A stretch of DNA of 64,000 bases from Pirellulales bacterium (GTDB lineage: Bacteria; Planctomycetota; Planctomycetia; Pirellulales; JAEUIK01), in contig JAIBBZ010000007.1 of the NCBI GenBank assembly GCA_019694435.1, positions 124,001 to 188,000 of the forward strand, written 5' to 3'. Positions 27,547 to 36,870 of this stretch are shown piece after piece. A program made the translations under genes and the position numbers. The notes below the pieces were generated by a model. It was not told the DNA's origin and did no database searches. It saw only the letters and a list, made by a program, of their open reading frames with translations. How positions within the stretch are numbered: the stretch's first letter is position 1; every line of letters begins with the position of its first letter.

Positions 27547-28607
27547 GCAGGCACCTCGATGTGGGATGAAAAGTGCGGGCGCGGCAGGTCCGTGCGTCGC
27601 CCCTCGCGCCAGGCGGTGGCATCTTCGATGATGCGTACGAATCGCGCGCCCCACACGCTCACGTCGAATTGCTCTGCCACGCGCGCCCGGCCGGCGTCGC
27701 CCATCTGCCGGCGCAGCACCGGGTCCTGGGCCAGGGTGCGAATCGCGTCGGCCCACTGTTGCGGCGTATCGCACAAGAACCCCGTCACCTCGGGTACGAC
27801 GATATCGCGATGCGGCCCCACCGAGTTGGCCACGACCGGCAATCCGGCAGCCATGTATTGCAAGACCTTCAAGCCGCATTTGCCGCGGCTCCAAGGATCG
27901 TTTGGCAGCCAACTGATGCCGACATCGGCCGAAGCGATCTCGGCCGCTTCGGTCGCGGCCGACCACTTGCGCTGCACCACCTGGATTTCACCAAAGCGGG
28001 GGAAGACGTCACTGATCACTCGCAGCTCGATGCCAGGACATTCGTGGGCCACGGCCTCGAGCGCCGGACGCGCGCAGTCGAGGCAAGGCAACGTGCTCCG
28101 CTGGCCGATCCAGACCAGCGATACGGCCGTTCCAGCACGCCGCGCGGCCAGCGGATAGAGGTTCAGATCCACGCAGGTGGGCACGCGCACCACGCGCTCG
28201 GCCGCGACGATGCACTCGGCCTGGTCGGCCAGGTAGGTGTTGCCCGCGATCACGGCGTCGGCCGCGGTGATCGTCGACCAGAACCGCGTCATCCGCGACC
28301 AGCTCCAGGTGCCCTTGGGCGAGTAGCTGTCGCGGTGAAAGATTGCGTCGTCGAAATCGTAGATGAGTGACCGTGCCGATTTCCGCAGCAGCAACAACTG
28401 GCTGAGCGGCAAGAGCCTGCGCTGAATCAGGACGGCGTGGTAGCGGCGCGCCGCTCGCAGTTGGGCGAGCCGGTGCCAGAGCCGTCCGTCGAGCGGTTGG
28501 GCTTCGAGTTCCCAGCCCGCTTCCGCCAGAGCGCCGCAAAACGCGGCGATTCGATAGCGATAGCAGACGTGTTCGGGGGCTTCGATAAGCGCCAACAGGC
28601 GTTTCAC
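27543..28607 (-). CDS. Glycosyltransferase, GT-B family
   Basis: 354 residues. Donor-domain marks are VSLVWIGQRSTLPCL near 170, DVGISWLPNDPWSRGKCGLKVLQYMAAGLPVVAN near 230-265 (the family E-x7-E is replaced by a G/K/Q pattern), and GPHRDIVVPEVTGFLCDTPQQWADAI. The acceptor half has FDDAIFHRDS and VIAGNTYLADQA, as in GT4 enzymes of polysaccharide synthesis. GTG start at 28607 with GGGAGG upstream. It is followed by the overlapping metallopeptidase gene (GTGA). Sugar specificity is unknown. Confidence 0.8.
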   Translation of the reverse strand: MKRLLALIEAPEHVCYRYRIAAFCGALAEAGWELEAQPLDGRLWHRLAQLRAARRYHAVLIQRRLLPLSQLLLLRKSARSLIYDFDDAIFHRDSYSPKGTWSWSRMTRFWSTITAADAVIAGNTYLADQAECIVAAERVVRVPTCVDLNLYPLAARRAGTAVSLVWIGQRSTLPCLDCARPALEAVAHECPGIELRVISDVFPRFGEIQVVQRKWSAATEAAEIASADVGISWLPNDPWSRGKCGLKVLQYMAAGLPVVANSVGPHRDIVVPEVTGFLCDTPQQWADAIRTLAQDPVLRRQMGDAGRARVAEQFDVSVWGARFVRIIEDATAWREGRRTDLPRPHFSSHIEVPA

Positions 28608-28793
28608 TAAGGTCCTCCCTGACCGAAGCGTACCGGGGCGGCGGACGGCGCAGGGAATCTAACCTTTTACCCGTCAACCACAAAGGTCAGCGTAGCGCGA
28701 CGGTTCGCGAGCGCATGGCTCGACAACGGCATCTCAGCCAACGAGACTGGTGTCTCGGCGATCTAGGAAGACTGGGTGAGCAGGGTCTGCGAC

Positions 28794-30677
28794 ATGAACG
28801 ACAAGCAACAGGTGCCTGGCCAGCGGTTTCTTGCCGTGCTGCTCGTGGCGCAGGCGCTTTCGATTGGTTGGGGGGTCCGCGGGAACTGGGGGCACGAATA
28901 CGGTGCCATGATTCCCGGCGCCTTGGCTGCCATGGCTGCGGTGCTCGTTTCGGCCCGCGACGATTGGCAGCGGCGGATCGCCTACTTCGCCTGTTTTGGC
29001 GCCCTGGGTTGGTCGTTTGGTGGGCAGATCTCCTACATGATGGTGATCGGCTACACGCACTCGGGCGACTTTCCCTCGACGCTCTACGGCTTTGCCGGGC
29101 TGTTCTTGATCGGCTTTATCTGGGGGGCGATGGGCGGCGCGGGAACGGCCCTGCCGGCTGGTTTCAGCCGCGAGCGGATGACCGAGCTGTTCGTGCCGAT
29201 CGGCTGCGTGTTCGCGGCCTGGTGTGTCGAGGACCTGTTGCTGCTGCTGGGCAGCGGCCCCTACGCCACGACGGTCGATTCGTCGAGCGTGTGGGGGCAG
29301 TTCCTTGAGCGGTTCCATTACGATCGCGCGCTCGATTGGTACGACACGGATTGGTTCTCGGCCGTGCTGGCGCTCGTCGCGATCTGCTTGTTTGCGTTGA
29401 TCCAACGCGGCGCGTGGCGCTCGCGCGAGTTCTTGGCCGCTACGGTCGTAGGGGTCATCGTCGGCCACTTGCTGTTTTCACTGCTGGGCTGCGAGCTGCC
29501 CCGGCCGTATCGCCTGCCGCATGCCGAACTCTACAACTGGGGCGGCCTGGTCGGCGGCACCCTGGCGGCCACCTATAGCTTGCTCATGCTCCGCAAGTTC
29601 GACCGCGCGAGCGAGCTGGTGGTGTTCATGGGGCTTGGCTGGTTGCTGGGCTTGTTGCTGCTGGTCGAAATCGGCGGACTACGGATGACCCCGCCGCGCG
29701 GAGATAGCTGGGCGGGGGCGCTGGGCATGACGGTCGGGATGTTCGTCTACCTGCTGCGGCAGGGCCAACTGCTCGTGGCCTGGGGCGGCCTGTTCGGCGG
29801 ATTGTTCGGCGGCCTCGGGTTCGCCGGAGGCTCGCTCATCAAGCTGCTGGGCATGACCAGCGGCTATCACACCAACTGGCACAGCGTGCTCGAGCAATCG
29901 TTCGGCTTCATCTCGGGCATCGGCATCGCACTGCTCACGGCCTGGCTATCGACGACAGCGCCGCGCGCCGAAGACGAGCCGCCCACGCGTCGTTGGACAG
30001 AGCTGGCAGCCGTGTTGTTTACGATCCTGGTGATTCCCTACGTGAACATTCGCAAGAACCTCTGGACCGCGTGGCTGAACGACGCCGACAGCAACCCGGC
30101 AACGCCGACCTATTTGCCCGAGGAGATCTACGGCATTTCGACATACACCTGGTTTCATCTGGCCTATCTGGCCCTGGGGTTGGCGGTGGTGGTGCCGCTT
30201 TTGGCTCATTACCGCGGTCGCCGCGTGGCACTCATGCAAACCAGTTGGCTCGGGCGCGGTCAATTGCTGTTCGTGGTGTTCTTGTGGTGGATCGTGATCG
30301 GCAACCTGACGCGGCTGGTGCCGTTCAACCCGCAACGGATGGTCACTGAAGGGGTGATTCACGTGCACGCCTGCATCTGCACGCTCTTGGCGCTGGTCCT
30401 GCCCGTCGCCGGCCAGACGGTCGCGCGCCGCGCGGCGCCCGATTGGGGGCGACTTGCCATGCGGACCGCGTGGCTCACGTTGCTGGCGGCCGCCTTGATG
30501 ACGCTGTTCGCGTCGATCGTGGTGCGTTCGATTTATTTCGATCACCACGCGGGGGAAAGCAAATTGTTGATCCGTTTTGGTCCACACAACACCAACGCGA
30601 AAGAGTGGTCGCCCGAGGAGCTGGCCGAGGATGCGGCACGGGCGAAACCCACGGCGCAGCCGTCGGGCAAGCGCTGA
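28794..30677 (+). CDS. Large polytopic membrane protein of unknown function
   Basis: 627 residues and roughly fourteen hydrophobic helices; I do not recognise a characterised family. The N-terminus IGWGVRGNWGHEYGAMIPGA and the segment LGWSFGGQISYMMVIGYTHS are rich in Gly and aromatic residues and look conserved. There is a Gly-rich loop, WGGLFGGLFGGLGFAGGSLI, a cytoplasmic linker (TTAPRAEDEPPTRRW) splitting two halves, and an acidic soluble C-terminal tail of about 65 residues (HNTNAKEWSPEELAEDAARA). A transporter or membrane-embedded enzyme is possible. Start taken at ATG 28794; an in-frame GTG lies at 28776. No obvious operon partner. Confidence 0.7.
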   Translation: MNDKQQVPGQRFLAVLLVAQALSIGWGVRGNWGHEYGAMIPGALAAMAAVLVSARDDWQRRIAYFACFGALGWSFGGQISYMMVIGYTHSGDFPSTLYGFAGLFLIGFIWGAMGGAGTALPAGFSRERMTELFVPIGCVFAAWCVEDLLLLLGSGPYATTVDSSSVWGQFLERFHYDRALDWYDTDWFSAVLALVAICLFALIQRGAWRSREFLAATVVGVIVGHLLFSLLGCELPRPYRLPHAELYNWGGLVGGTLAATYSLLMLRKFDRASELVVFMGLGWLLGLLLLVEIGGLRMTPPRGDSWAGALGMTVGMFVYLLRQGQLLVAWGGLFGGLFGGLGFAGGSLIKLLGMTSGYHTNWHSVLEQSFGFISGIGIALLTAWLSTTAPRAEDEPPTRRWTELAAVLFTILVIPYVNIRKNLWTAWLNDADSNPATPTYLPEEIYGISTYTWFHLAYLALGLAVVVPLLAHYRGRRVALMQTSWLGRGQLLFVVFLWWIVIGNLTRLVPFNPQRMVTEGVIHVHACICTLLALVLPVAGQTVARRAAPDWGRLAMRTAWLTLLAAALMTLFASIVVRSIYFDHHAGESKLLIRFGPHNTNAKEWSPEELAEDAARAKPTAQPSGKR

Positions 30678-30829
30678 ATTGTCCACGGCTGGTTCGCCGG
30701 TGGCGCACATCGAATCCTTGGGCGCGCCTGGGGGCTTTTGAAGCAGGGCTGCTTGGGTCAAGTCACTTCCAGATGAGTTCTACCGTGCGACATCCAAGCC
30801 GGGCCGCTGGAAATGGAAAGAGCTGAAGG

Positions 30830-31237
30830 TTAGCTGCTGCGTACAGCTTCCCACCCCGCCTCGAACGCCGCTCTGATCAGCAACATTCCTCGATCATCCA
30901 CGTTCTGGAGGTACTGGGACCATTCGGCCCAGGCGGCCTCCAGCTCGGCCGAGTCGGGCATCTCTTTCACCGACGCGGCGCCGATGCGAGCTGGATCGAC
31001 ATGAGGGTCGAGGTTGTGCTCGTGATCGCGCAACAGGCCTTCGTTTGCAAGGCCAAACTTGTGCACGAACTTGGCGAGCGCTTCTGGATCGTCGGGGTGG
31101 CCACAACGGCAGGGAGGATCGGCCCGATTTCGCCTTGCGCCGCATCCCAGGCAACGCATGCAGTTCGGACAAATAGCGCTGGTGACACGAATCACCAGGT
31201 CACAACCAGGGCAACGGACAAGGGCTGCCTTGTTCAT
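30830..31237 (-). CDS. Small double zinc-ribbon protein
   Basis: 135 residues. The first 50 contain four paired Cys sites: CPGC (9-12), CPNC (23-26), CLGCG (29-33) and CRCG (43-46), enough for two zinc sites in a rubredoxin-like or ribbon arrangement. The remaining acidic helical region (KFVHKFGLANEGLLRDHEHN..., AELEAAWAEWSQYL) has no recognised fold. It may be a nucleic-acid-binding or scaffold protein. ATG 31237 is divergent from the epoxide-hydrolase-like gene. Upstream and downstream DNA is slightly less GC-rich than the neighbours. Function unknown. Confidence 0.65.
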   Translation of the reverse strand: MNKAALVRCPGCDLVIRVTSAICPNCMRCLGCGARRNRADPPCRCGHPDDPEALAKFVHKFGLANEGLLRDHEHNLDPHVDPARIGAASVKEMPDSAELEAAWAEWSQYLQNVDDRGMLLIRAAFEAGWEAVRSS

Positions 31238-31376
31238 ACCGCGATTCTACTGCGCGGCCGTATGCGAAGCCCGAGAATCTGCATTCTCAATGAGCCAGTA
31301 CCCCGTTCGCCCCGTTCGACAACTCTGCCCGCGGTTCGTTACACTTGCCGCTCTTGGCCCCGGGAGCAAGAGTTGC

Positions 31377-32249
31377 GTGACCGCGCAGGGCGATGATTGG
31401 CAGCACGAGTTTGTCTCGACCGGCGACGTGCGGTTGCACGTCGTCCTGGCCGGTCCACCGTCGGGACCGCCCGTCATCTTGCTACATGGCTTCCCCGAGT
31501 TCTGGTACTCCTGGCGGCACCAGATCGACGACTTGGCGCGGGCCGGTTATCGAGTCGTCGCGCCCGACCAGCGCGGTTACAACCTGAGCGACAAGCCCGC
31601 GCGGGTGCGCGATTACACCGTCGAGACGCTGGCCACGGACGTCTTCAACCTGGCCGATGCCCTGGGCTTGCAGCGGCCGGCGCTCGTGGGGCACGACTGG
31701 GGGGCGGCGGTCACCTGGTGGGCGGCGCTGCGGCATCCTCAGCGCCTGAGCAAAATCGCGATCCTGAACGTGCCGCACCCGATCGTCATGGCGCGGGCGC
31801 TGCGTAAGAGTTGGGCGCAGTTGCGCAAGAGCTGGTACGTGTTTTTCTTTCAGCTCCCCTGGTTGCCCGAGCGCGGCTTGACGCGCGCCGAGGGCCGGGC
31901 GATGGCCCGCGGCATCCAGAAGACGGGCCGCGCGGGGGCCTTCACCGTCGACGACCTGCCGCGCTATCGCGAGGCCTGGCTGCAGCCGGGCGCAGCGACC
32001 GGCATGATCAACTGGTACCGCGCTGCGGTGCGCTATCCCCTGCCCCGGCTCGAGTCGATGCGCGTCAGCATACCGACGCTGATCATCTGGGGGGCACAGG
32101 ACCAATTCCTGGGCCGCGACATGGCCCAAGCGAGCGTCGAGCTGTGCGATGCGGGCGAGCTGCGCATGATCGAGGAAGCGACGCATTGGGTGCAGCACGA
32201 GGAATCCGCGCGGATCAATCCTTGGCTGATCGACTACTTGCGTCCCTGA
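31377..32249 (+). CDS. Epoxide-hydrolase-like alpha/beta hydrolase
   Basis: 290 residues. HGFPEFWYSW at about 37-46 is the HGxP oxyanion motif, APDQRGYNLSDKP follows, the nucleophile is Asp107 in VGHDWGAAVTWW, and the acid/base pair is LIIWGAQDQFLG with Asp and THWVQHEES with His. The Asp nucleophile and the HGFPE motif point to epoxide hydrolases or haloacetate dehalogenases rather than esterases. The start is taken at GTG 31377, with GGGAG ten bases upstream; ATG 31290 is possible. It ends 19 bp before phnX, so it may be the first gene of a phosphonate transcript. Confidence 0.8.
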   Translation: MTAQGDDWQHEFVSTGDVRLHVVLAGPPSGPPVILLHGFPEFWYSWRHQIDDLARAGYRVVAPDQRGYNLSDKPARVRDYTVETLATDVFNLADALGLQRPALVGHDWGAAVTWWAALRHPQRLSKIAILNVPHPIVMARALRKSWAQLRKSWYVFFFQLPWLPERGLTRAEGRAMARGIQKTGRAGAFTVDDLPRYREAWLQPGAATGMINWYRAAVRYPLPRLESMRVSIPTLIIWGAQDQFLGRDMAQASVELCDAGELRMIEEATHWVQHEESARINPWLIDYLRP

Positions 32250-32268
32250 GTTGTTGGGAAAGGACGAG

Positions 32269-33099
32269 ATGGGGAATTCTGAATTCGACTACCGCGGACC
32301 GATCAAGCTGATCGTGTTCGATTGGGCCGGGACCACGGTCGACTACGGTTGCTTTGCGCCGGTGCGGCCGTTCGTGGGTGTGTTCGGGGCGGCCGGCGTC
32401 GAGATCACGCTGGCCGAGGCCCGAGTGCCGATGGGCATGCACAAGAAGGATCACATTCGCGCGCTGGGTACCCAGCCCGAAATCGCCCGGCGCTGGTCGC
32501 AACGCCATGGCTGTGCGTTCACCGAAGACGACGTCGAGCGGCTCTACCTCCAGTTGCAGTCGCCCGAAGTGGCACGCAGCATTACCGCCGCCAGCACGAT
32601 GATCCCGGGTGTCGTCGACTGCGTCGGCCAATTGCAGGAGCGCGGGATCAAGATTGGGGCGACGACGGGTTACTTTCGCCAGGCGGCCGATCCGGTGCGC
32701 GAAGCGGCCGCGGCCGCCGGGTACCGGCCCGATTGCAGCCTGTGTGTCGACGACGTGCCTGCCGGTCGCCCCGCTCCTTGGGGTATGTTCAAGATCATGC
32801 AAACGCTCGATGTCTACCCGCCGGCGGCCGTCGTCAAGGTGGGCGATACGCTGCCGGACGTCGGCGAAGGACGCAATGCGGGGGTGTGGACCGTGGGGGT
32901 CACACGTACCGGGAACGACTTGGGCCTGAGCGAGGCCGAGACGCTGGCCCTGCCTCCGGCCGAGTTGCGGCGACGCGTCGACGAAGTGGGCGCGCGATTG
33001 CTGGCGGCCGGGGCCCACTTCGTGATCGACTCGGTGCCGCAGATCCTCGAATTGCTGCCCGAGATCGAGGCCCGGTTGGCCCGCGGCGAGCGGCCCTGA
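32269..33099 (+). CDS. phnX: Phosphonoacetaldehyde hydrolase
   Basis: PhnX (phosphonatase) of the haloacid dehalogenase superfamily breaks the C-P bond of phosphonoacetaldehyde to acetaldehyde and phosphate. 276 residues: nucleophile region VFDWAGTTVD with Asp18, the Schiff-base Lys59 in PMGMHKKDHI, IGATTGYFRQAA, and PAGRPAPWGMF with VVKVGDTLPDVGEG carrying the second Asp cluster. ATG 32269 is preceded by GGAAAGGA. It is followed 75 bp later by phnW; the pair degrades 2-aminoethylphosphonate. No transporter or regulator is adjacent. Confidence 0.94.
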   Translation: MGNSEFDYRGPIKLIVFDWAGTTVDYGCFAPVRPFVGVFGAAGVEITLAEARVPMGMHKKDHIRALGTQPEIARRWSQRHGCAFTEDDVERLYLQLQSPEVARSITAASTMIPGVVDCVGQLQERGIKIGATTGYFRQAADPVREAAAAAGYRPDCSLCVDDVPAGRPAPWGMFKIMQTLDVYPPAAVVKVGDTLPDVGEGRNAGVWTVGVTRTGNDLGLSEAETLALPPAELRRRVDEVGARLLAAGAHFVIDSVPQILELLPEIEARLARGERP

Positions 33100-33174
33100 C
33101 GAGCGGCGATCCTGACAAACTGCGGCCCCGTTACGAATCGATCGGTTTGCCCGCTTGCACGAAGGACCTTGCCG

Positions 33175-34317
33175 ATGGACGACGATATCCCCTACCTGCT
33201 GCTCACGCCGGGACCGCTGACGACGTCGAAGACGGTCAAGCAGGTGATGCTCCGCGACTACTGCACCTGGGACGACGACTACAACGGCATCGTTCAGGAC
33301 ATTCGCCGGCGGCTCGTCGGCCTGGCCAGCCCTGACGATCCAGACCGTGCTACGGCCGTGCTGATGCAAGGTAGCGGCACGTTTTCGGTCGAAGCGACGA
33401 TCGGATCGGTCATCCCGCCCGACGGCAAGCTGCTGGTGGTCAACAACGGTGCCTATGGCAAGCGCATGGCGCAGATCGCCAAGCGGTTGAACATCGCCTG
33501 CCACGAGCTGGTGCAATCGGAGATCGAACCGGCCGACCTGGAGCGCTTGGAAACCGCCTTGCGCGACGATCCGCGGATCACGCACGTCGGCCTGGTGCAT
33601 TGCGAGACCAGCACGGGCATGCTGAACCCCGCGGCCCAAGTCGGCCGGCTGTGCGCACAGTATGGCAAGCGTTTCATTCTCGACGCGATGAGCTCGCTGG
33701 GTGGCATTCCGCTCTCGATGCAGAGCGTAGGGGCGCAGTTCGTCGTTTCGTCGGCAAACAAGTGCATTCAGGGCGTGCCCGGGTTCGGGTTCGTCGTGGC
33801 CGACCGCGCGCTTTTGGAGCAAAGCAAAGGCTGGGCCCGGTCGCTGAGCCTCGACCTGTACGACCAGTGGTTCGAAATGGAGCACAAGGGGGGCAAATGG
33901 CGCTATACGTCGCCAACGCACGTCGTGCGCGCCTTTGCCCAGGCGCTGGCCGAACTGGCGGCCGAAGGGGGCGTCGAGGCGCGGCACCGCCGGTACGTGG
34001 AAAACCATCGCCGGCTGGTCGAGGGACTCACCCGGCTGGGCTTTCAGCCGCTGCTGCCGGCCGAGTTGCGCTCGCCGATCATCACTTCGTTCCTTTACCC
34101 GCCCGATCCGCGGTTCTCGTTCGACGCCTTCTACGACGCGATGAAGCGGCGGCGGTTCGTGATCTATCCCGGCAAGGTCAGCGATGCCGACACGTTCCGC
34201 ATTGGCACGATCGGGCACGTCTTTCCGGAAGATATCGACCAACTGGTCGTTGCGACGCGCGAAGCGGTTGCCGAACTGGGGGTCGAGCTGCGCGGCGGGT
34301 CACATCAGCCGGCCTGA
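33175..34317 (+). CDS. phnW: 2-aminoethylphosphonate:pyruvate aminotransferase
   Basis: PLP-dependent class V aminotransferase converting 2-aminoethylphosphonate and pyruvate to phosphonoacetaldehyde and alanine, the substrate for the upstream PhnX. 380 residues: [15 protein letters not shown] at the start, [38 protein letters not shown], the PLP Asp in [11 protein letters not shown] and the Schiff-base Lys196 in [14 protein letters not shown] 33175 follows AAGGA; TTG 33169 is less likely. The next gene, a GNAT on the opposite strand, ends 15 bp away. Confidence 0.94.
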   Translation: MDDDIPYLLLTPGPLTTSKTVKQVMLRDYCTWDDDYNGIVQDIRRRLVGLASPDDPDRATAVLMQGSGTFSVEATIGSVIPPDGKLLVVNNGAYGKRMAQIAKRLNIACHELVQSEIEPADLERLETALRDDPRITHVGLVHCETSTGMLNPAAQVGRLCAQYGKRFILDAMSSLGGIPLSMQSVGAQFVVSSANKCIQGVPGFGFVVADRALLEQSKGWARSLSLDLYDQWFEMEHKGGKWRYTSPTHVVRAFAQALAELAAEGGVEARHRRYVENHRRLVEGLTRLGFQPLLPAELRSPIITSFLYPPDPRFSFDAFYDAMKRRRFVIYPGKVSDADTFRIGTIGHVFPEDIDQLVVATREAVAELGVELRGGSHQPA

Positions 34318-34332
34318 ACGACCGCAGTGCTG

Positions 34333-35283
34333 CTACCCCTTGCGGAACACGCGGCCGCGTTCGATCTCGGCGAAGCCGAGCTTAGTGAAGAGCTTTTGCG
34401 CGCCGAGGTTGCCTTCACTGATCTGCACCTCGACGAGCCCGAACCGCAATTGCTGCAGGTGCTTGAGCGTTTCGGAAACCAGGGCCGTCGCATACCCCTG
34501 ATGGCGCTGGGCAGGATCGGTCGTCAGATCGATCAGGCCGGCCGCGTGCACGCCCCAACTCGAGCCGAGCGGCTCGATCGCCCAAACGGTGCAGGCCGCT
34601 AAAGGGGCGCCCCCGGTCAGGCCGTGCAGCTCGAACCGCATCCGGTCGAAGCTCCCAAAGGTGCAGGCGTCCCACCAGCTGCGCGTGGGCGGATCCTCGA
34701 TCGTCTGCAGGTTCGTCTGGCGGCGGATCTGGATCTGCTGGCGATCGACCGGCGGTCGGAAGCCGGGCAGCTCGCGCTGCAAGATCAGCGTGCGGCCGAC
34801 CTCGATGTAGCCCGCCGCGCGGTAGAGCCGCTGCGCGTCGGCGTCGGAATCGATGACACCGGGCAGGTCGCTGCCGCCATACAGGCCCAGGTAGAACGGG
34901 ATCAGCGGCCGCACGCCGCCGCCGAACAGCACCTTAGCACCGCGGGCCTGCAGGTAGGCTTCGCTGCGTGCGAGCAGCTCGGAACCGATCCCCAGCCGGC
35001 GATGGTCGTGCCGGACCATCAGCATGCAAGTCACGCCCTCGCGGATCGAAAGGCCGGTCTCGTTCTCGTTCGGGCCGAAGCCAGCGTGCACGTAGCCGAC
35101 CGGCTCGGTGCCGTCGATGGCGACGATCAGACCTTCTCGGTCGAAGTAGGGTTTGCTGAGGACAAACTGGTCGAAGATCTGCGGCGTGATGGCCTGCGCC
35201 CGCCCGCGCTCGACGGCCCGCGCGCGCCAGATGTCGACGATCGCCGGGGTATCCGTGTTGCGAAAGGGACGGTACTGAATCAC
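34333..35283 (-). CDS. Double-GNAT acetyltransferase
   Basis: 316 residues with two GNAT-type domains. The first (about 1-150) has MVRHDHRRLGIGSELLARSE, the acetyl-CoA pyrophosphate loop pattern R-x-x-G-x-G. The second (about 170-316) has LTTDPAQRHQGYATALVSETL and ISEGNLGAQKLFTKLGFAE. The substrate is unknown. Proximity to phnW suggests aminophosphonate acetylation only weakly, since the gene is convergent, not co-transcribed. GTG 35283 (VIQYRPFRN) is chosen over the upstream TTG codons at 35325; the first domain begins here. Confidence 0.78.
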   Translation of the reverse strand: MIQYRPFRNTDTPAIVDIWRARAVERGRAQAITPQIFDQFVLSKPYFDREGLIVAIDGTEPVGYVHAGFGPNENETGLSIREGVTCMLMVRHDHRRLGIGSELLARSEAYLQARGAKVLFGGGVRPLIPFYLGLYGGSDLPGVIDSDADAQRLYRAAGYIEVGRTLILQRELPGFRPPVDRQQIQIRRQTNLQTIEDPPTRSWWDACTFGSFDRMRFELHGLTGGAPLAACTVWAIEPLGSSWGVHAAGLIDLTTDPAQRHQGYATALVSETLKHLQQLRFGLVEVQISEGNLGAQKLFTKLGFAEIERGRVFRKG

Positions 35284-35341
35284 GCCGGCGCCTCGCGAGG
35301 CTGTGATCGACACGAAGGACAACAAGCAACCGCGGGGAGGT

Positions 35342-35656
35342 CTAGTCGGGGCCGAGACGCACGAAGACGTCGTCGCCCTCGACGCGCACTTCCAGAGCAG
35401 GCTGCCGGATGGTGGGGCTGATCTGGTGCTGCCCGCTGCGCACGTCGAACTGCCAACCGTGCCACGGACAAGTCACGACGCAGCCTTCTAATTCGCCGCG
35501 ACCCAGGGGGCCGCCCTGGTGCGGGCAGACGCCGTCCAAAGCGTACACCTCGGTCCCTATTCGGAATAGGGCCACCAGGCGGTCGCCGGCAACGCATTCG
35601 AACCCCGTTTGCTCTGGCAAATCGCTCAGCGACGCCACGCGCAGCCACTGGCTCAA
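35342..35656 (-). CDS. Rieske [2Fe-2S] ferredoxin-like protein
   Basis: 104 residues: Cys44-Pro-His46 and Cys63-x-x-His66 form the Rieske cluster ligands (CPHQGGPLGRGELEG and VVTCPWHGWQFD), inside a short beta-rich domain of the NirD/ferredoxin-component type. It is likely a soluble electron carrier for an oxygenase or reductase not encoded nearby. The start is taken as TTG 35656 (LSQWLRVASL) because the family begins here. A longer frame runs to 35794, but its sequence is not Rieske-like. Downstream on the strand is the GNAT, 58 bp away. Confidence 0.82.
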   Translation of the reverse strand: MSQWLRVASLSDLPEQTGFECVAGDRLVALFRIGTEVYALDGVCPHQGGPLGRGELEGCVVTCPWHGWQFDVRSGQHQISPTIRQPALEVRVEGDDVFVRLGPD

Positions 35657-35805
35657 GACACACGACCCTCGACAGGTTCCCGCAGGGGGCTGTTCCAGAA
35701 ACGGGCGATTATAGAGATCAGTGCCAGAGTTGCGAACCGTGCGTGCGCGAAAAAACGCATCACAGCCGGTTGCGCAGGCCAAGTTGTCGCACACGGCCCC
35801 GGACG

Positions 35806-36735
35806 TCAGGCCGCTTGCTTGTCGGCGGCGGCGGCTTTACCGCGTTTGACCCGCGGTTTCCACCGCCGATGCAGCCACCAATACTGCCCTGGCTCGCGGC
35901 GAATCATCGTCTCGATGTGACGCGTATACCACTGCGTCAGTTCCTGAACGCCGGCCAGGTGAGCGTCGCCGCGCGTCGGGTCGGCGAGTCCCTCGAGTCG
36001 CATGCAAAAGCGCATCGGACGATCGAGCCGGCGCGTCGAAGCGACCGCCACGGGAGCCTCGTGTTCGAGGGCCAGCAGTGCGATGGCCTTGTGGGCCGAG
36101 GCCGGGCGGCCGAAAAAATCGACCCAGCAGCCTTTCTGGCCGGCGTGCTGGTCGGCCAACAGGCTCACCGCCCCGCCCGCGTCGATCGCCGCGATCAGCT
36201 CCTCGTAGCCGCCCTTTTTGGCGACGATCTTTTGACCGGTGCGGCGGCGAAAGGTGTTCACGAAGCGGTCCAAGTAGGGGTTGTCGAGCTTGCGGGCCAC
36301 GGTGTGCGAGGTGAACCCCAGGATCCCGAGCAGGTAGCCTGCGGCCTCGAAGTTGCCGAAGTGCCCCGTGACGATGATCACCGGGCGGCGGCTCAGCAGG
36401 ATGTGCGTCAACGCGCGATGGTTCGACAGCGTGAGGAATTCGCGCCAATTGATGTCGTGCACCTTGCGGGGCAAAAGCGCGACCTCGCCCACCAGTAGCA
36501 ACAGGTGTTCCCACATGGCGCGCGCCAGCAGGCGGCGCTGGGCGTCGGAGTATTCCGGAAACGCTTGCGTCAGGTTCTCGAGCACCACGCGCCGGCGAAC
36601 ACGCAGCACATCGGACAGGATCCAGGCCAGCGGGCGGGCCACCGCGGCCCAAGCATCGATGGAGATGGCCTGCAGCACGCAGACGATCGTGCGAATGCAA
36701 AGGTAAACGAGGAAATCGACGGGGCGAAATGACAC
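35806..36735 (-). CDS. LpxL/HtrB-type lipid acyltransferase
   Basis: 309 residues with a hydrophobic N-terminal anchor (FLVYLCIRTIVCVLQAISID) and the acyltransferase motif VTGHFGNFE (H-x4-E) near 110, followed by IVAKKGGYEELIAAI, VSLLADQHAGQKGCWVDFFG and PVAVAST. The layout is that of late lipid A acyltransferases, membrane-bound on the cytoplasmic face. GTG 36735 (VSFRPVDFLV) has GGAGG at the right spacing and replaces a further upstream start. The acyl-chain donor and acceptor are inferred from the family only. It would fit an outer membrane with lipid A. Confidence 0.87.
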   Translation of the reverse strand: MSFRPVDFLVYLCIRTIVCVLQAISIDAWAAVARPLAWILSDVLRVRRRVVLENLTQAFPEYSDAQRRLLARAMWEHLLLLVGEVALLPRKVHDINWREFLTLSNHRALTHILLSRRPVIIVTGHFGNFEAAGYLLGILGFTSHTVARKLDNPYLDRFVNTFRRRTGQKIVAKKGGYEELIAAIDAGGAVSLLADQHAGQKGCWVDFFGRPASAHKAIALLALEHEAPVAVASTRRLDRPMRFCMRLEGLADPTRGDAHLAGVQELTQWYTRHIETMIRREPGQYWWLHRRWKPRVKRGKAAAADKQAA

Positions 36736-36870
36736 GCACAGGCCTCCTTGCCTGTCAGGTCCGGAACCGCATGATCCAACGTACGGCGCATGATCCAATG
36801 TGCGGCATTGTCGCGCGCCGCGGTAAGACCGGGGAAGAGCGACTTTCCCGCGAAATGGCCCGGCCGGCGG

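Noticed and set aside
32215..34242. 675-residue minus-strand open frame across phnX-phnW
   Set aside because: Antisense shadow; phnX and phnW are clear on the plus strand.
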